A stretch of DNA of 64,000 nucleotides from an uncultured Treponema sp. (lineage in GTDB: Bacteria > Spirochaetota > Spirochaetia > Treponematales > Treponemataceae): contig CAMVCB010000005.1 of the NCBI GenBank assembly GCA_947165895.1, forward strand, positions 1 to 64,000. The letters run 5' to 3'. Of the stretch, positions 1 through 7,313 are shown in pieces; position 1 is the stretch's first letter, and each line of letters opens with the position of its first letter. A program made the translations under genes and the position numbers. The notes beneath the pieces are model-generated. The model had not been told where the DNA came from. It ran no database searches and saw only the letters and a program-made list of their open reading frames with translations.

Positions 1-54
1 CTTACGGAAGTGACGGATTAGCAATCCGTTGTATTACCGCTCTACCACGCTTCC
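1..54 (-). tRNA. tRNA-Ser (GCT), 3' part cut off by window edge
   Basis: Read on the minus strand, the 5' acceptor strand GGAAGCG starts at 54. It is followed by a D arm and an anticodon stem ACGGA/TCCGT around the loop TTGCTAA, giving anticodon GCT (serine, AGC/AGU). The variable arm begins at the window start; the T arm and 3' end lie outside. It lies directly downstream of a second serine tRNA on the same strand. Confidence 0.85.
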
Positions 55-85
55 AGTTGTAAACCGGAATGTTTTCCAGTTTTAT

Positions 86-171
86 CGGAGCGAGAGGGAT
101 TCGAACCCCCGGTAACTTGCGCTACAACGGTTTTCAAGACCGCCCCAGTACGACCGCTTTGGTATCGCTCC
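86..171 (-). tRNA. tRNA-Ser (TGA)
   Basis: A complete class II tRNA of 86 nt on the minus strand. The acceptor stem GGAGCGA (171-165) pairs with TCGCTCC (93-87), with discriminator G at 86. The anticodon loop CTTGAAA gives TGA, which reads UCN serine codons. There is a long variable arm and the T loop GGTTCGAATCC. No CCA is encoded. The two serine tRNAs are about 30 nt apart and probably share the promoter at 186-214. Confidence 0.95.
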
Positions 172-185
172 AATAGGTGAGTAAT

Positions 186-214
186 AATCTATATTTAATT
201 TGAATTAATGTCAA
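186..214 (-). promoter_or_regulatory. Promoter for the tRNA-Ser pair
   Basis: On the minus strand a consensus -35 TTGACA (214-209) is separated by 17 nt from a -10 TAGATT (191-186). The mature tRNA-Ser(TGA) begins 15 nt further on. Seen directly; transcription is inferred. Confidence 0.7.
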
Positions 215-283
215 TAGTTAAATGCATGAAATATAAAAAAAATATAAAAATTAATAAATCATGGAAAATAGGGGGAAATCCGT

Positions 284-312
284 TTGACTATAAGACGGAA
301 TGATTTTAAACT
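284..312 (+). promoter_or_regulatory. Promoter upstream of the HdeD-like membrane protein gene
   Basis: TTGACT (284-289), a 17 nt spacer and TAAACT (307-312). The predicted start site near 319 would give a leader of about 20 nt carrying GGGGG ahead of ATG 339. Confidence 0.55.
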
Positions 313-338
313 ATCATATAGAAAAATGGGGGTTTTAT

Positions 339-947
339 ATGAAAAAGTTTAACTGGGCTTTCTTTACCGGCATGGCACTTTTTGGGCTGCTTGTTTTGAT
401 TTTTCCAAAGTTCTGGATTAATCTGGTAGTTTTTGTAACAGGACTTGGAGCCATCGCCTACGGAATCTACAATCTTACTTTTACTCGCCGTATTTTTCAG
501 GATTCAATGTACGAGACTGTAATTCTTATAAAATCAATTTTCAGTATCGTTATTGGTATTATTTCCGTTTTCCTTCCTCTTGCCGTTGCAGACGTAATGC
601 TTAGGACTATGATTTATGTTCTGATTGTTTACCTTCTGCTGGCCGCAATTATAGGCTTTTATTCAGTTTCTCTCCTTAAAGATACAGAAATTGATCGAAA
701 ACATTATATTCTTGAAAACCTCATGCTTGTGATTATCGCAGTTCTTCTTATCATCATTTCACCGGAAAGGCTGGGAGTTTTCATTATCCGCGTGATTGGT
801 TTTGCCGCCCTTGTTTTTGGAATTTTCATGCTTTCAGCTCAGTTCCTTTTCAACAGAGAGATTGTTGAAGCAGAAGTTGTTGCGGTAGAAGAGGGGGAAG
901 CTTCAGATTCTGCGAATTCATCAGAGCCAAGTGGAGATGGTGAATAG
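339..947 (+). CDS. Multi-pass membrane protein, DUF308/HdeD-like
   Basis: Small integral membrane protein of 202 residues. Six hydrophobic segments fill roughly residues 5-185 and are separated by short turns, the layout of DUF308/HdeD-type proteins, whose biochemical role is poorly known (HdeD itself is linked to acid resistance in E. coli). The tail after residue 185 is acidic and serine-rich. The start at 339 was chosen over an in-frame ATG at 300 because it has a G-run 6-7 nt upstream and begins with Lys-Lys before the first membrane segment. It is monocistronic, with a promoter upstream and a terminator at 1004-1038. Confidence 0.6.
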   Translation: MKKFNWAFFTGMALFGLLVLIFPKFWINLVVFVTGLGAIAYGIYNLTFTRRIFQDSMYETVILIKSIFSIVIGIISVFLPLAVADVMLRTMIYVLIVYLLLAAIIGFYSVSLLKDTEIDRKHYILENLMLVIIAVLLIIISPERLGVFIIRVIGFAALVFGIFMLSAQFLFNREIVEAEVVAVEEGEASDSANSSEPSGDGE

Positions 948-1003
948 TCAGATTGTGGATACTTACCTATAGCGACATTTTTTTTGTATTATGATATTAT
1001 ATG

Positions 1004-1038
1004 AAGGCATCGTTATACGGTGCCTTTTATTTTTTTTC
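1004..1038 (+). terminator. Rho-independent terminator after the HdeD-like gene
   Basis: A 9 bp stem, AAGGCATCG (1004-1012) with CGGTGCCTT (1018-1026) including one G-U pair, has a 5 nt loop and is followed by a T-rich tract to 1038. It separates the membrane protein gene from thyX. Confidence 0.75.
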
Positions 1039-1065
1039 TATATAATTATATTAGTGAGGTTTTTC

Positions 1066-1902
1066 ATGGCACATTGCGTTGTTCCGGAAGCAGAAGCAAT
1101 TTTGGATAAGGAATATCCTGTTTTGGACAAGGGATTTGTTCGTCTTGTTGATTATTTTGGCGGCGATCAGAGAATTGTTCAGTCTGCTCGTGTTTCTTAT
1201 GGCGAAGGAACAAAAACTGTAAGTCAGGACGGTGCCTTAATTGATTACCTTTTGCGTCATCAGCACACATCTCCATTTGAGCAGGTTGTAATGACCTTCC
1301 ACCTTAAAATGCCGATTTTCGTTGCCCGCCAGTGGGTTCGCCACCGAATGGGCCGCATGAATGAAGTTTCAGGCCGCTATTCAATCATGAAGGATGAATT
1401 CTATCTTCCTGCCGAAGACAAGGTTCAGCCTCAGAGTACAAACAACAAGCAGGGCCGTGCCGACGAAGCTTTTGAAAAGGACAAGGCTGATAAAATCATT
1501 GCCGCTTTTGAAGCCGGACAGAAAGCTGCCTATGAAAACTATTCAGAGCTTCTTGACGAAGGGCTTGCCCGCGAGGTTGCCAGAATCAACCTTCCTCTGT
1601 CACTCTACACCGAATTCTACTGGGAAATGGACCTTCACAATCTTTTCCACTTCCTTAAACTCCGTCTGGACAGCCATGCCCAGTATGAAATCCGCGTTTA
1701 TGCCGAAGTTATCCTTGAAATGTGCAAAAAAGTCTGCCCTATGGCAACTTCATCTTTCATCAATCACATGAACGAGGGCGTAAACTTCAGCGGTGAAGAA
1801 ATGGAAGCCCTTCGCGCAGTTCTGGACGGAAAGCCAAATCCTCTTGAAGGCAAAAAGCTTGACCGCTTTAATGAAAAAATCCGCACAGGAGTTCAGCTCT
1901 AA
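1066..1902 (+). CDS. thyX: Flavin-dependent thymidylate synthase ThyX
   Basis: Makes dTMP from dUMP, using methylenetetrahydrofolate as carbon donor and FAD/NADPH as reductant. The ThyX signature RHR-x7-S is present at residues 92-102 of this 278-residue product, and the segment RQWVRHRMGRMNEVSGRYS is typical of the family. An upstream in-frame ATG at 991 is rejected because it overlaps the preceding terminator; ATG 1066 has a GTGAGGT Shine-Dalgarno and a TATAAT at 1041. The next gene starts 3 nt after the stop, so the two are probably co-transcribed. No ThyA gene is seen here. Confidence 0.95.
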   Translation: MAHCVVPEAEAILDKEYPVLDKGFVRLVDYFGGDQRIVQSARVSYGEGTKTVSQDGALIDYLLRHQHTSPFEQVVMTFHLKMPIFVARQWVRHRMGRMNEVSGRYSIMKDEFYLPAEDKVQPQSTNNKQGRADEAFEKDKADKIIAAFEAGQKAAYENYSELLDEGLAREVARINLPLSLYTEFYWEMDLHNLFHFLKLRLDSHAQYEIRVYAEVILEMCKKVCPMATSSFINHMNEGVNFSGEEMEALRAVLDGKPNPLEGKKLDRFNEKIRTGVQL

Positions 1903-1905
1903 AAA

Positions 1906-3216
1906 ATGAAACGTTTTTTACCATTAATAAGCCTTATTTTCATCCTGACTTTCTCGGCCCTCATGACATCCTGTAAAGATAAAATTATGGGCTGGTCGGT
2001 TGTTTTATGGAATATGCCTGATAATTCTTTGCAGAGCGGAGACATAGTTCCTGTTTACATCAAGTCAAATATCTCTCATGTTTATGTAATCGGGCTGGAA
2101 AATGGTAAAAAAGTTGAAGTTCCCCTCTGGCAGCTTACAGAGCCCCTTCCAAAAAAGAAAAATCTTAAAGTGCTTGCAAAATATGAAGAGCGGGCTCATA
2201 CATATGCCTCTGTAAAACTTGACGGACTTCCCTGCCGTGCAGAGCCGGTTAATACCGCAAAACAGGTTTACCGCCTTCGCAAGGGTGAAGTAATAAAAAT
2301 CCTTTACAAGGGAAAGGGACAGGCTGTAATGGCCGGAAAAAAAGCCCTTGAAGGTGACTGGTTCCGCATCCTTACAAAAGACGGAACTCAGGGCTGGTGT
2401 TTTTCTTACAATCTCAATCTTTACGAAACTGATGAAAAAGGAAACCGCATAGGCGGCGAAGAAATTGTTGAAGAAAAAGAAGAAGACGAAATTTTCAACG
2501 CAATTACAAAAATTTTCTGGTATCCGGATTATTTTGAAACTATGATTTCAACTTCAAATATCGACCTTACCCGCCTGCATCCTTCTTTTAACTTTAATAT
2601 TGACCTTGAAAACAAAAAGGTTTCGCTGAATACAAAGGATATTCACGAGGTCTGGGAATATAAGGGCTACGAAAAAACTGATGACCGCGAATATAAGCTT
2701 ACAGATATTCCGATTGTCATCATTTCCCGCCGTTCAAATTATATCGTTCTCCGCTACACAGGTGATGACGGAAAGCCTCAGGAGCTTAATTTCATCACAA
2801 TTGATGCAGATTTGAACGAAATTCTTGAAAATGAACGCAACCGCCGCTCAATGGCTTATATGCAGATCTGGAGCCGCGGCCCAGTTTACACAAGTACCAG
2901 CTACGGAAAGCTCACTTTTGAAGAAGACGGCTCTTTCCACTGGTCAAACTTCCGCCTTCTTGTTCCATCTGTAATTAAATCTACGGCAAAAACTAACGGA
3001 ACTGCCGTTGTAAAATATACAATCTCAAAATCACTTGCTCAAAGCTATGACGGCCTGCTCACTCTTAAATTTAACGGTACAAATGATGAGGTTAACTTCC
3101 TCTACCGTCTGGAAGACGACGGATTGCGCCTGGAAGATACTGTTGCGGCCAGAATGGACGGAAATCAGCTTAAGGAAAGAAGTTCAAGTCCAATCATCAT
3201 GTATTTTAAACGATAG
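1906..3216 (+). CDS. Lipoprotein with bacterial SH3-type domain
   Basis: A 436-residue predicted lipoprotein. The signal peptide ends in a relaxed lipobox with Cys23. Residues about 100-165 (PCRAEPVNTAKQVYRLRKGE, then GDWFRILTKDGTQGW) look like a bacterial SH3 domain, usually a cell-wall or peptide-binding module. The rest (about 200-436) is a soluble domain that I do not recognise. It begins 3 nt after thyX, with no Shine-Dalgarno of its own beyond purines in the end of thyX, which suggests coupling. Similar SH3 lipoproteins are common in Treponema; the ligand is unknown. Confidence 0.6.
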   Translation: MKRFLPLISLIFILTFSALMTSCKDKIMGWSVVLWNMPDNSLQSGDIVPVYIKSNISHVYVIGLENGKKVEVPLWQLTEPLPKKKNLKVLAKYEERAHTYASVKLDGLPCRAEPVNTAKQVYRLRKGEVIKILYKGKGQAVMAGKKALEGDWFRILTKDGTQGWCFSYNLNLYETDEKGNRIGGEEIVEEKEEDEIFNAITKIFWYPDYFETMISTSNIDLTRLHPSFNFNIDLENKKVSLNTKDIHEVWEYKGYEKTDDREYKLTDIPIVIISRRSNYIVLRYTGDDGKPQELNFITIDADLNEILENERNRRSMAYMQIWSRGPVYTSTSYGKLTFEEDGSFHWSNFRLLVPSVIKSTAKTNGTAVVKYTISKSLAQSYDGLLTLKFNGTNDEVNFLYRLEDDGLRLEDTVAARMDGNQLKERSSSPIIMYFKR

Positions 3217-3247
3217 CTTTTGCAGCTTTTGAAAGTCAGGAGTATCG

Positions 3248-5221
3248 ATGGCTTTTGTTCAATTTTCTAAAGTTTCGCTGGCGTTTGGAGACCGCGATAT
3301 TCTGAAGGATGTAACGATTAATCTTCAGACCGGCAGCAAGGTTGCCCTTACAGGTGCAAACGGCGCCGGAAAATCTACACTGATCAAGGTTCTTGCGGGT
3401 CTTGTTCAGCCCGACAGCGGTACCCGCGCGGTTCAAAAGGACAGCCGCATAGCATATCTTCCTCAGAGCGGACTTACCCACCACGGCTGCAGCCTGCGCG
3501 AAGAAGCTGACAAGGCCTTTGAATTCGGCTACGAAATGCAGCGTCAGATTGACCAGCTTGGCGAGCAGATGGCGGCTGCCCCCGAAAATACAAATCTTGC
3601 AGTCCGCCAGGCAGATTTGATTCAGGCCCTGGAAGAAAGCGGCTGGCACAGACGGGAAGCGGCGGCAGAAAGCGTTCTTCTTGGTCTTGGCTTTTCCCGC
3701 TCTGATTTTGATAAGCGGACTGAAGAATTTTCTGGCGGCTGGCAGATGCGTATTGCCCTTGCCAAAGCCCTTATGCAGAATCCGGACATTCTTCTTCTGG
3801 ACGAACCGACCAACTATCTTGATATTGAGGCGAGAAACTGGCTTGAAGGCTTTTTGAAGGACTTCCGCGGCGGATTTTTGCTTGTCAGCCACGACCGCTA
3901 CTTTCTTGACGTAACAATCAACGAGGTTTACGAGCTTTTTAACGGCGACCTCAAGCGCTACCCGGGAAACTTTACTCACTACGAAAAAGTCCGCGAGGTT
4001 GAACTCAAAACCCTGATTGCTGAATACGAACAGCAGCAGCAGGAAATCAATAAGCTTGAAGAATTCATAAACCGCTTTGGTGCAAAGGCAACTAAGGCGG
4101 CACAGGCCCAGGAATATCAGAAGCGTCTTGAAAAAATGGTCCGCATCGAAATCCCCGAGTCCCTGAAAAAAATACATTTCAGTTTTCCGCCCGCACCTCA
4201 CGCAGGCCGCCTTGTTTACCGCATGAACGGCATTTGCAAAAGCTACGACGGCAGCCACAATGTCCTTGATAATCTTGATCTTACCCTTGAAAACGGCGAC
4301 CGCCTTGTAGTTGCAGGACGAAACGGAGCCGGAAAATCCACCCTTTTGCGCATAATCGCAGAGCAGGACAGTAATTTTACCGGCCAGGTTATTCCCGGAG
4401 CCGGCGTAAAAATCGGTTACTTCAGCCAGGATAACGCAGAAACAATCAAAGGAAAGCAGACTATTCTTGAATATCTGGAAGGCGAGGCTCCCCTTGAGCT
4501 GATTCCAAAGCTCCGCGACATGCTGGGTGCCTTCCTCTTCCGCGGCGATGATGTTTACAAGAGCCTGGACGTGCTTTCCGGCGGTGAAAAAGCCCGCATT
4601 GCCCTGCTTCAGCTCCTTCTCAGCCCGGTAAACCTCCTTGTCCTCGATGAACCGACCAACCACCTGGACATTCACAGTAAGGATGTTCTTCTGGACGCCC
4701 TCAAGGGCTTTGGCGGCACCGTTGTTTTCGTCAGCCATGACCGCGGCTTTATAGAGCAGCTTGCAACCCGCGTTCTGGAGCTCACACCCGGCCATTTCCG
4801 GGTCTTCCCGGGCAACTACCAGTTTTATATGGAACAAATTGCTAAGGAAGAAGGGGAAAGCCTTCCCCTGTCTACAGCCGGCAAGCCGTCTTCCGCCACC
4901 CCTTCTAGCGGTGGGCAAGCCCCCCGCAACGCCCCCCAGTCTGCCGGCTCTAATGCATCTTCCACCGGCAAACTCTCCTACGAAGAGCAGAAGCGCCTGG
5001 AAGCCGACCGCCGCAAGGCAGAAAAACTCGTTGCCAGAATCGAAGGTGAAATCGAAGCGCTTGAAGCAAAAAAATCCGAGCTCGAAGCCAGAATGGCAGA
5101 CTCGGCCGTATATTCCAACGGAGAAAAAGCAAAAGCCGTACAGCGCGAGCTTGACGAAATCGCCTCTCAAATAGAAGCAAAAACCGCCGAATGGGAAGCT
5201 GCCAGCGAAGCGCTGATGTAA
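3248..5221 (+). CDS. ABC-F family ATPase (Uup/Ettα-type ribosome-associated)
   Basis: A 657-residue ABC-F protein: two ATPase domains, no membrane segments. Walker A1 GANGAGKST is at 36-44, with signature SGGWQMR and Walker B LLLDEPTNYLD. The second domain has GRNGAGKST, LSGGEKARI and LVLDEPTNHLD. ABC-F proteins act on the ribosomal E site and relieve stalled elongation or confer antibiotic protection; which of these applies here cannot be told. A C-terminal charged coiled coil (about 575-655) follows a Pro/Ser/Ala-rich linker. Residues 536-564 of that linker are encoded by a copy of a dispersed palindromic repeat (see 4853-4936). SD: CAGGAG. Confidence 0.93.
   Translation: MAFVQFSKVSLAFGDRDILKDVTINLQTGSKVALTGANGAGKSTLIKVLAGLVQPDSGTRAVQKDSRIAYLPQSGLTHHGCSLREEADKAFEFGYEMQRQIDQLGEQMAAAPENTNLAVRQADLIQALEESGWHRREAAAESVLLGLGFSRSDFDKRTEEFSGGWQMRIALAKALMQNPDILLLDEPTNYLDIEARNWLEGFLKDFRGGFLLVSHDRYFLDVTINEVYELFNGDLKRYPGNFTHYEKVREVELKTLIAEYEQQQQEINKLEEFINRFGAKATKAAQAQEYQKRLEKMVRIEIPESLKKIHFSFPPAPHAGRLVYRMNGICKSYDGSHNVLDNLDLTLENGDRLVVAGRNGAGKSTLLRIIAEQDSNFTGQVIPGAGVKIGYFSQDNAETIKGKQTILEYLEGEAPLELIPKLRDMLGAFLFRGDDVYKSLDVLSGGEKARIALLQLLLSPVNLLVLDEPTNHLDIHSKDVLLDALKGFGGTVVFVSHDRGFIEQLATRVLELTPGHFRVFPGNYQFYMEQIAKEEGESLPLSTAGKPSSATPSSGGQAPRNAPQSAGSNASSTGKLSYEEQKRLEADRRKAEKLVARIEGEIEALEAKKSELEARMADSAVYSNGEKAKAVQRELDEIASQIEAKTAEWEAASEALM
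4853..4936 (+). repeat. Dispersed GC-rich palindromic repeat, copy A, in frame inside the ABC-F gene
   Basis: Shares three near-identical blocks with the copy at 35528-35603: GGGGAAAGCCTTCCCCT (17 of 17), ACCCCTTCTAGCGG (14 of 14) and CCCGCAACGCCCCC (14 of 14), in the same order, with a divergent middle. It is 84 bp (28 codons) and keeps the frame, encoding a Pro/Ser/Gly-rich linker (ABC-F residues 536-563). Orientation is the same as copy B and opposite to copy C. Confidence 0.85.
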
Positions 5222-5245
5222 GACTTAATGTGAGGAGTGGAAATT

Positions 5246-6025
5246 ATGGAAAACAATCAGAAGGAAAAATCAGAAAAACAGGATTACAATCACGAATTTC
5301 CCCTGCCTGAATTGCAGAAGGCCCTTTATCTTATTCCGGTAACTCTCGGCGACACTCCGGTTATGCAGGTTTTGCCGGGCTACAATCATGATGTAATTGT
5401 TGGAATCAAACATTTTATTGTAGAAAATATCCGCTCGGCCCGCCGCTTCCTCAAAAAAGTCGAAAAATCAATCGATATAGACCAGCTTACTTTTTACGAG
5501 CTTAACCGTCACACTGACCGCAAGTTTATCAGCCAGTATCTGAATCCGCTTGAAAAAGGCCAGCCGGTTGGAATCATCAGTGAAGCAGGCTGTCCCGCAA
5601 TTGCGGATCCTGGTGCCGATGTTGTCGCAATTGCCCAGCAGAAAGGTCTCCGCGTAATTCCTCTTGTAGGACCGTCCTCAATCATAATGAGCGTGATGGG
5701 AAGCGGTTTTAACGGCCAGTCTTTTGCCTTTAACGGCTATCTGCCGGTTGAAACTCCCCAGCGGGTAAAAGCCCTTAAAAAGCTGGAAACAAAAATCTAC
5801 AGTGAAGACCAGACTCAGAGCTTTATAGAAACTCCCTACCGCAATGCAAAAATGATAGATACGATTTTGAATGCCCTCAGGCCTCAGACAAAGCTCTGTA
5901 TTGCCGCGGGAATCACAACTCCTGATGAGTTCATTAAAACTAAAACCATCGAACAGTGGAAAAAAGAAAAATCTAAAATCCCTGATTTGAATAAAATTCC
6001 TGCAATTTTTGTGCTCTATAAGTAG
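5246..6025 (+). CDS. SAM-dependent methyltransferase, RsmI-like tetrapyrrole methylase fold
   Basis: A 259-residue protein of the tetrapyrrole (corrin/porphyrin) methylase superfamily, related to RsmI, which 2'-O-methylates C1402 of 16S rRNA. Family-like segments are LYLIPVTLGD near residue 27, then GIISEAGCPAIADPGADVV and VGPSSIIMSVMGSG in the middle. It differs from classical RsmI in the N-terminal loop (VTLGDTP rather than a PIGNLED-type motif), so it may be the divergent paralogue family with unproven substrate. ATG 5246 is chosen because GAGGAG ends 9 nt upstream; a GTG at 5237 overlaps that site. It is 24 nt downstream of the ABC-F gene, so both may share one ribosome-linked transcript. 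Confidence 0.75.
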   Translation: MENNQKEKSEKQDYNHEFPLPELQKALYLIPVTLGDTPVMQVLPGYNHDVIVGIKHFIVENIRSARRFLKKVEKSIDIDQLTFYELNRHTDRKFISQYLNPLEKGQPVGIISEAGCPAIADPGADVVAIAQQKGLRVIPLVGPSSIIMSVMGSGFNGQSFAFNGYLPVETPQRVKALKKLETKIYSEDQTQSFIETPYRNAKMIDTILNALRPQTKLCIAAGITTPDEFIKTKTIEQWKKEKSKIPDLNKIPAIFVLYK

Positions 6026-6040
6026 TTTTTCTTTTTTATA

Positions 6041-6049
6041 TGCTATAAT
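6041..6049 (+). promoter_or_regulatory. Extended -10 directly in front of the M15 peptidase gene
   Basis: TGCTATAAT at 6041-6049 ends 7 nt before ATG 6057, with no Shine-Dalgarno between them. The transcript would start at or next to the start codon. No clear -35 is seen, as is common for extended -10 promoters. Confidence 0.5.
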
Positions 6050-6056
6050 AATTTTG

Positions 6057-7145
6057 ATGCTTCCTAAGTATTTTTTTCTCTTTTTTACATTTTTTTGTGT
6101 CACATTCATTTCTAACTGCGGCGGTAAAAATTCAACAAATCCTGATACTTTTACTGCCCCTTCTGACACGGCATCATACAAAAATGAAGATTATCTTCTA
6201 TTTACAAGCGCAGAACTTCGTGAAGAAAAAGAACTTACGGAAATCAAAAATTTCATGTCCTTTTACCCCGACCTGGAATATTCTGCCGAATATGATGCTG
6301 AGCTTGCAGACTGGAAGGTGAGCATTACAAAAAAGGTCTTTTTTAACCGGCAGGAAAAATCGGAAGCGGAAAAATCTTTGACCAGAACTGCGGATTTTTA
6401 CTGGGCAGGCGGCCGTCTCCTTCCAAAATCAGAGCTTTCTAAAAAAGATGATTACTGGGTTTTGCAGTATCACTATGAAAATACTCTTCGCGATCCCAAA
6501 ACTTATACTCCCGAAGAAATTGAGCGCATAAAGGATTTTGCTTCTTCTAAAAACCGCCGCAAGAATAACGGCACGCCAATGTTCTTCTTTGATTTTATCT
6601 ATTCTGCAAAATCCCGCCCTGTTATCGAAGAGCACATTGTCAAAACAAAATTTTTTGGAAAGATAACTAAGGTTCATGAAAGAATTTTTCCGGCTCTCAA
6701 AAGGGTTGAGGCAGAAGTCTGTCTGCTGGCAGCAATCAGCGTAGAAGATTTGTCTTCGCCGGAACGCATTTCCAAAATCGATGTGACGTCAGAAAAACTG
6801 TCTGCCGGGCAGAAGGAAATCAGAAAATTTATTAAAAGCCTGCGTTCTGCGGATGCCTATTACTGGAGGGAAATTGCCGGTACAAACAGAAAATCCTTCC
6901 ACAGCTACGGAATTGCAATCGATCTGCTGCCTCAGCGTCTGAACGGGCGTTCAATTTACTGGGGCTGGGAAAAAGAGCGGAGCGGCGACAAATGGATGAT
7001 GGTGCCGCCCGAAGCCCGCTGGTCACCGCCTGAAGCTGTAATTAAGGCTTTTGAAGCTCAGGGCTTTATCTGGGGCGGCTACTGGATAATATTTGACAAT
7101 ATGCATTTTGAATATCACCCGGAATTGAGCAAGGCTAAAAATTAA
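6057..7145 (+). CDS. Lipoprotein with M15-family (VanY/DacB-like) zinc peptidase domain
   Basis: A 362-residue lipoprotein (Cys21 after a Phe-rich signal segment) with a C-terminal peptidase M15 domain. The metal-binding pattern is visible: His282 and Asp289 in SFHSYGIAIDLLP, and His350 with Glu352 and His354 in MHFEYH. M15 enzymes are D,D- or L,D-carboxypeptidases that trim peptidoglycan stem peptides, so a periplasmic wall-remodelling role is likely. Residues about 30-240 are not recognised. The start at 6057 is preferred over an in-frame ATG at 6009 inside the preceding gene, because 6057 gives a proper signal peptide and sits just after a -10 box. Confidence 0.8.
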   Translation: MLPKYFFLFFTFFCVTFISNCGGKNSTNPDTFTAPSDTASYKNEDYLLFTSAELREEKELTEIKNFMSFYPDLEYSAEYDAELADWKVSITKKVFFNRQEKSEAEKSLTRTADFYWAGGRLLPKSELSKKDDYWVLQYHYENTLRDPKTYTPEEIERIKDFASSKNRRKNNGTPMFFFDFIYSAKSRPVIEEHIVKTKFFGKITKVHERIFPALKRVEAEVCLLAAISVEDLSSPERISKIDVTSEKLSAGQKEIRKFIKSLRSADAYYWREIAGTNRKSFHSYGIAIDLLPQRLNGRSIYWGWEKERSGDKWMMVPPEARWSPPEAVIKAFEAQGFIWGGYWIIFDNMHFEYHPELSKAKN

Positions 7146-7179
7146 GGTTAAAAATGCCAGCTCTGCCTAGCCTTGCTGC

Positions 7180-7200
7180 AAACTTTGCTGTGCAAAGTTT
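7180..7200 (+). repeat. Hairpin with variable stem and TGT loop (family copy)
   Basis: Perfect 9 bp stem: AAACTTTGC (7180-7188), loop TGT, GCAAAGTTT (7192-7200), followed by GTG. The same design with a different stem recurs at 19354-19372 and 19436-19454, and with loop TTT at 33893-33915. Confidence 0.6.
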
Positions 7201-7217
7201 GTGTTATAATGCAACTT

Positions 7218-7274
7218 AAAAAAATGGCTCCCCACGGGCAGTTCGAATCCGCGCCTTCGTTCGCGCCATTTTTT
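7218..7274. terminator. Likely bidirectional terminator between convergent genes; related to the element at 46924
   Basis: AAAAAATGGC (7219-7228) pairs perfectly with GCCATTTTTT (7265-7274) around a 36 nt interior. The A-run and T-run make it plausible in both directions, between the M15 gene and fadD, which converge here. The outer sequence (AAAAATGGCTCCC at the start, TCGCGCCA and T-run at the end) is shared with the larger element at 46924-47075. Confidence 0.55.
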
Positions 7275-7313
7275 ATAGACAGTCGTGTATTCGGGTGCTA
7301 TTCATCATGTCAC

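Noticed and set aside
991..1065. Upstream start of thyX at 991
   Set aside because: It overlaps the terminator stem of the previous gene, and ATG 1066 has its own Shine-Dalgarno.
3236..5170. 644-codon ORF antisense to the ABC-F gene
   Set aside because: It mirrors the real gene in another frame; the plus frame has complete ABC motifs, and the antisense product has no recognisable domain and odd Phe/Cys-rich composition. GC-rich third positions keep it open.
5678..6181. Minus-strand ORF over the methylase gene and other long shadow ORFs (for example 15034-15396, 58849-59766)
   Set aside because: All lie opposite genes with clear family motifs and show no motif of their own.
7240..7268. tRNA-like T-loop text (GTTCGAATCC) near 7250
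   Set aside because: The stems beside it do not pair as a T arm and no acceptor or anticodon arm is present.
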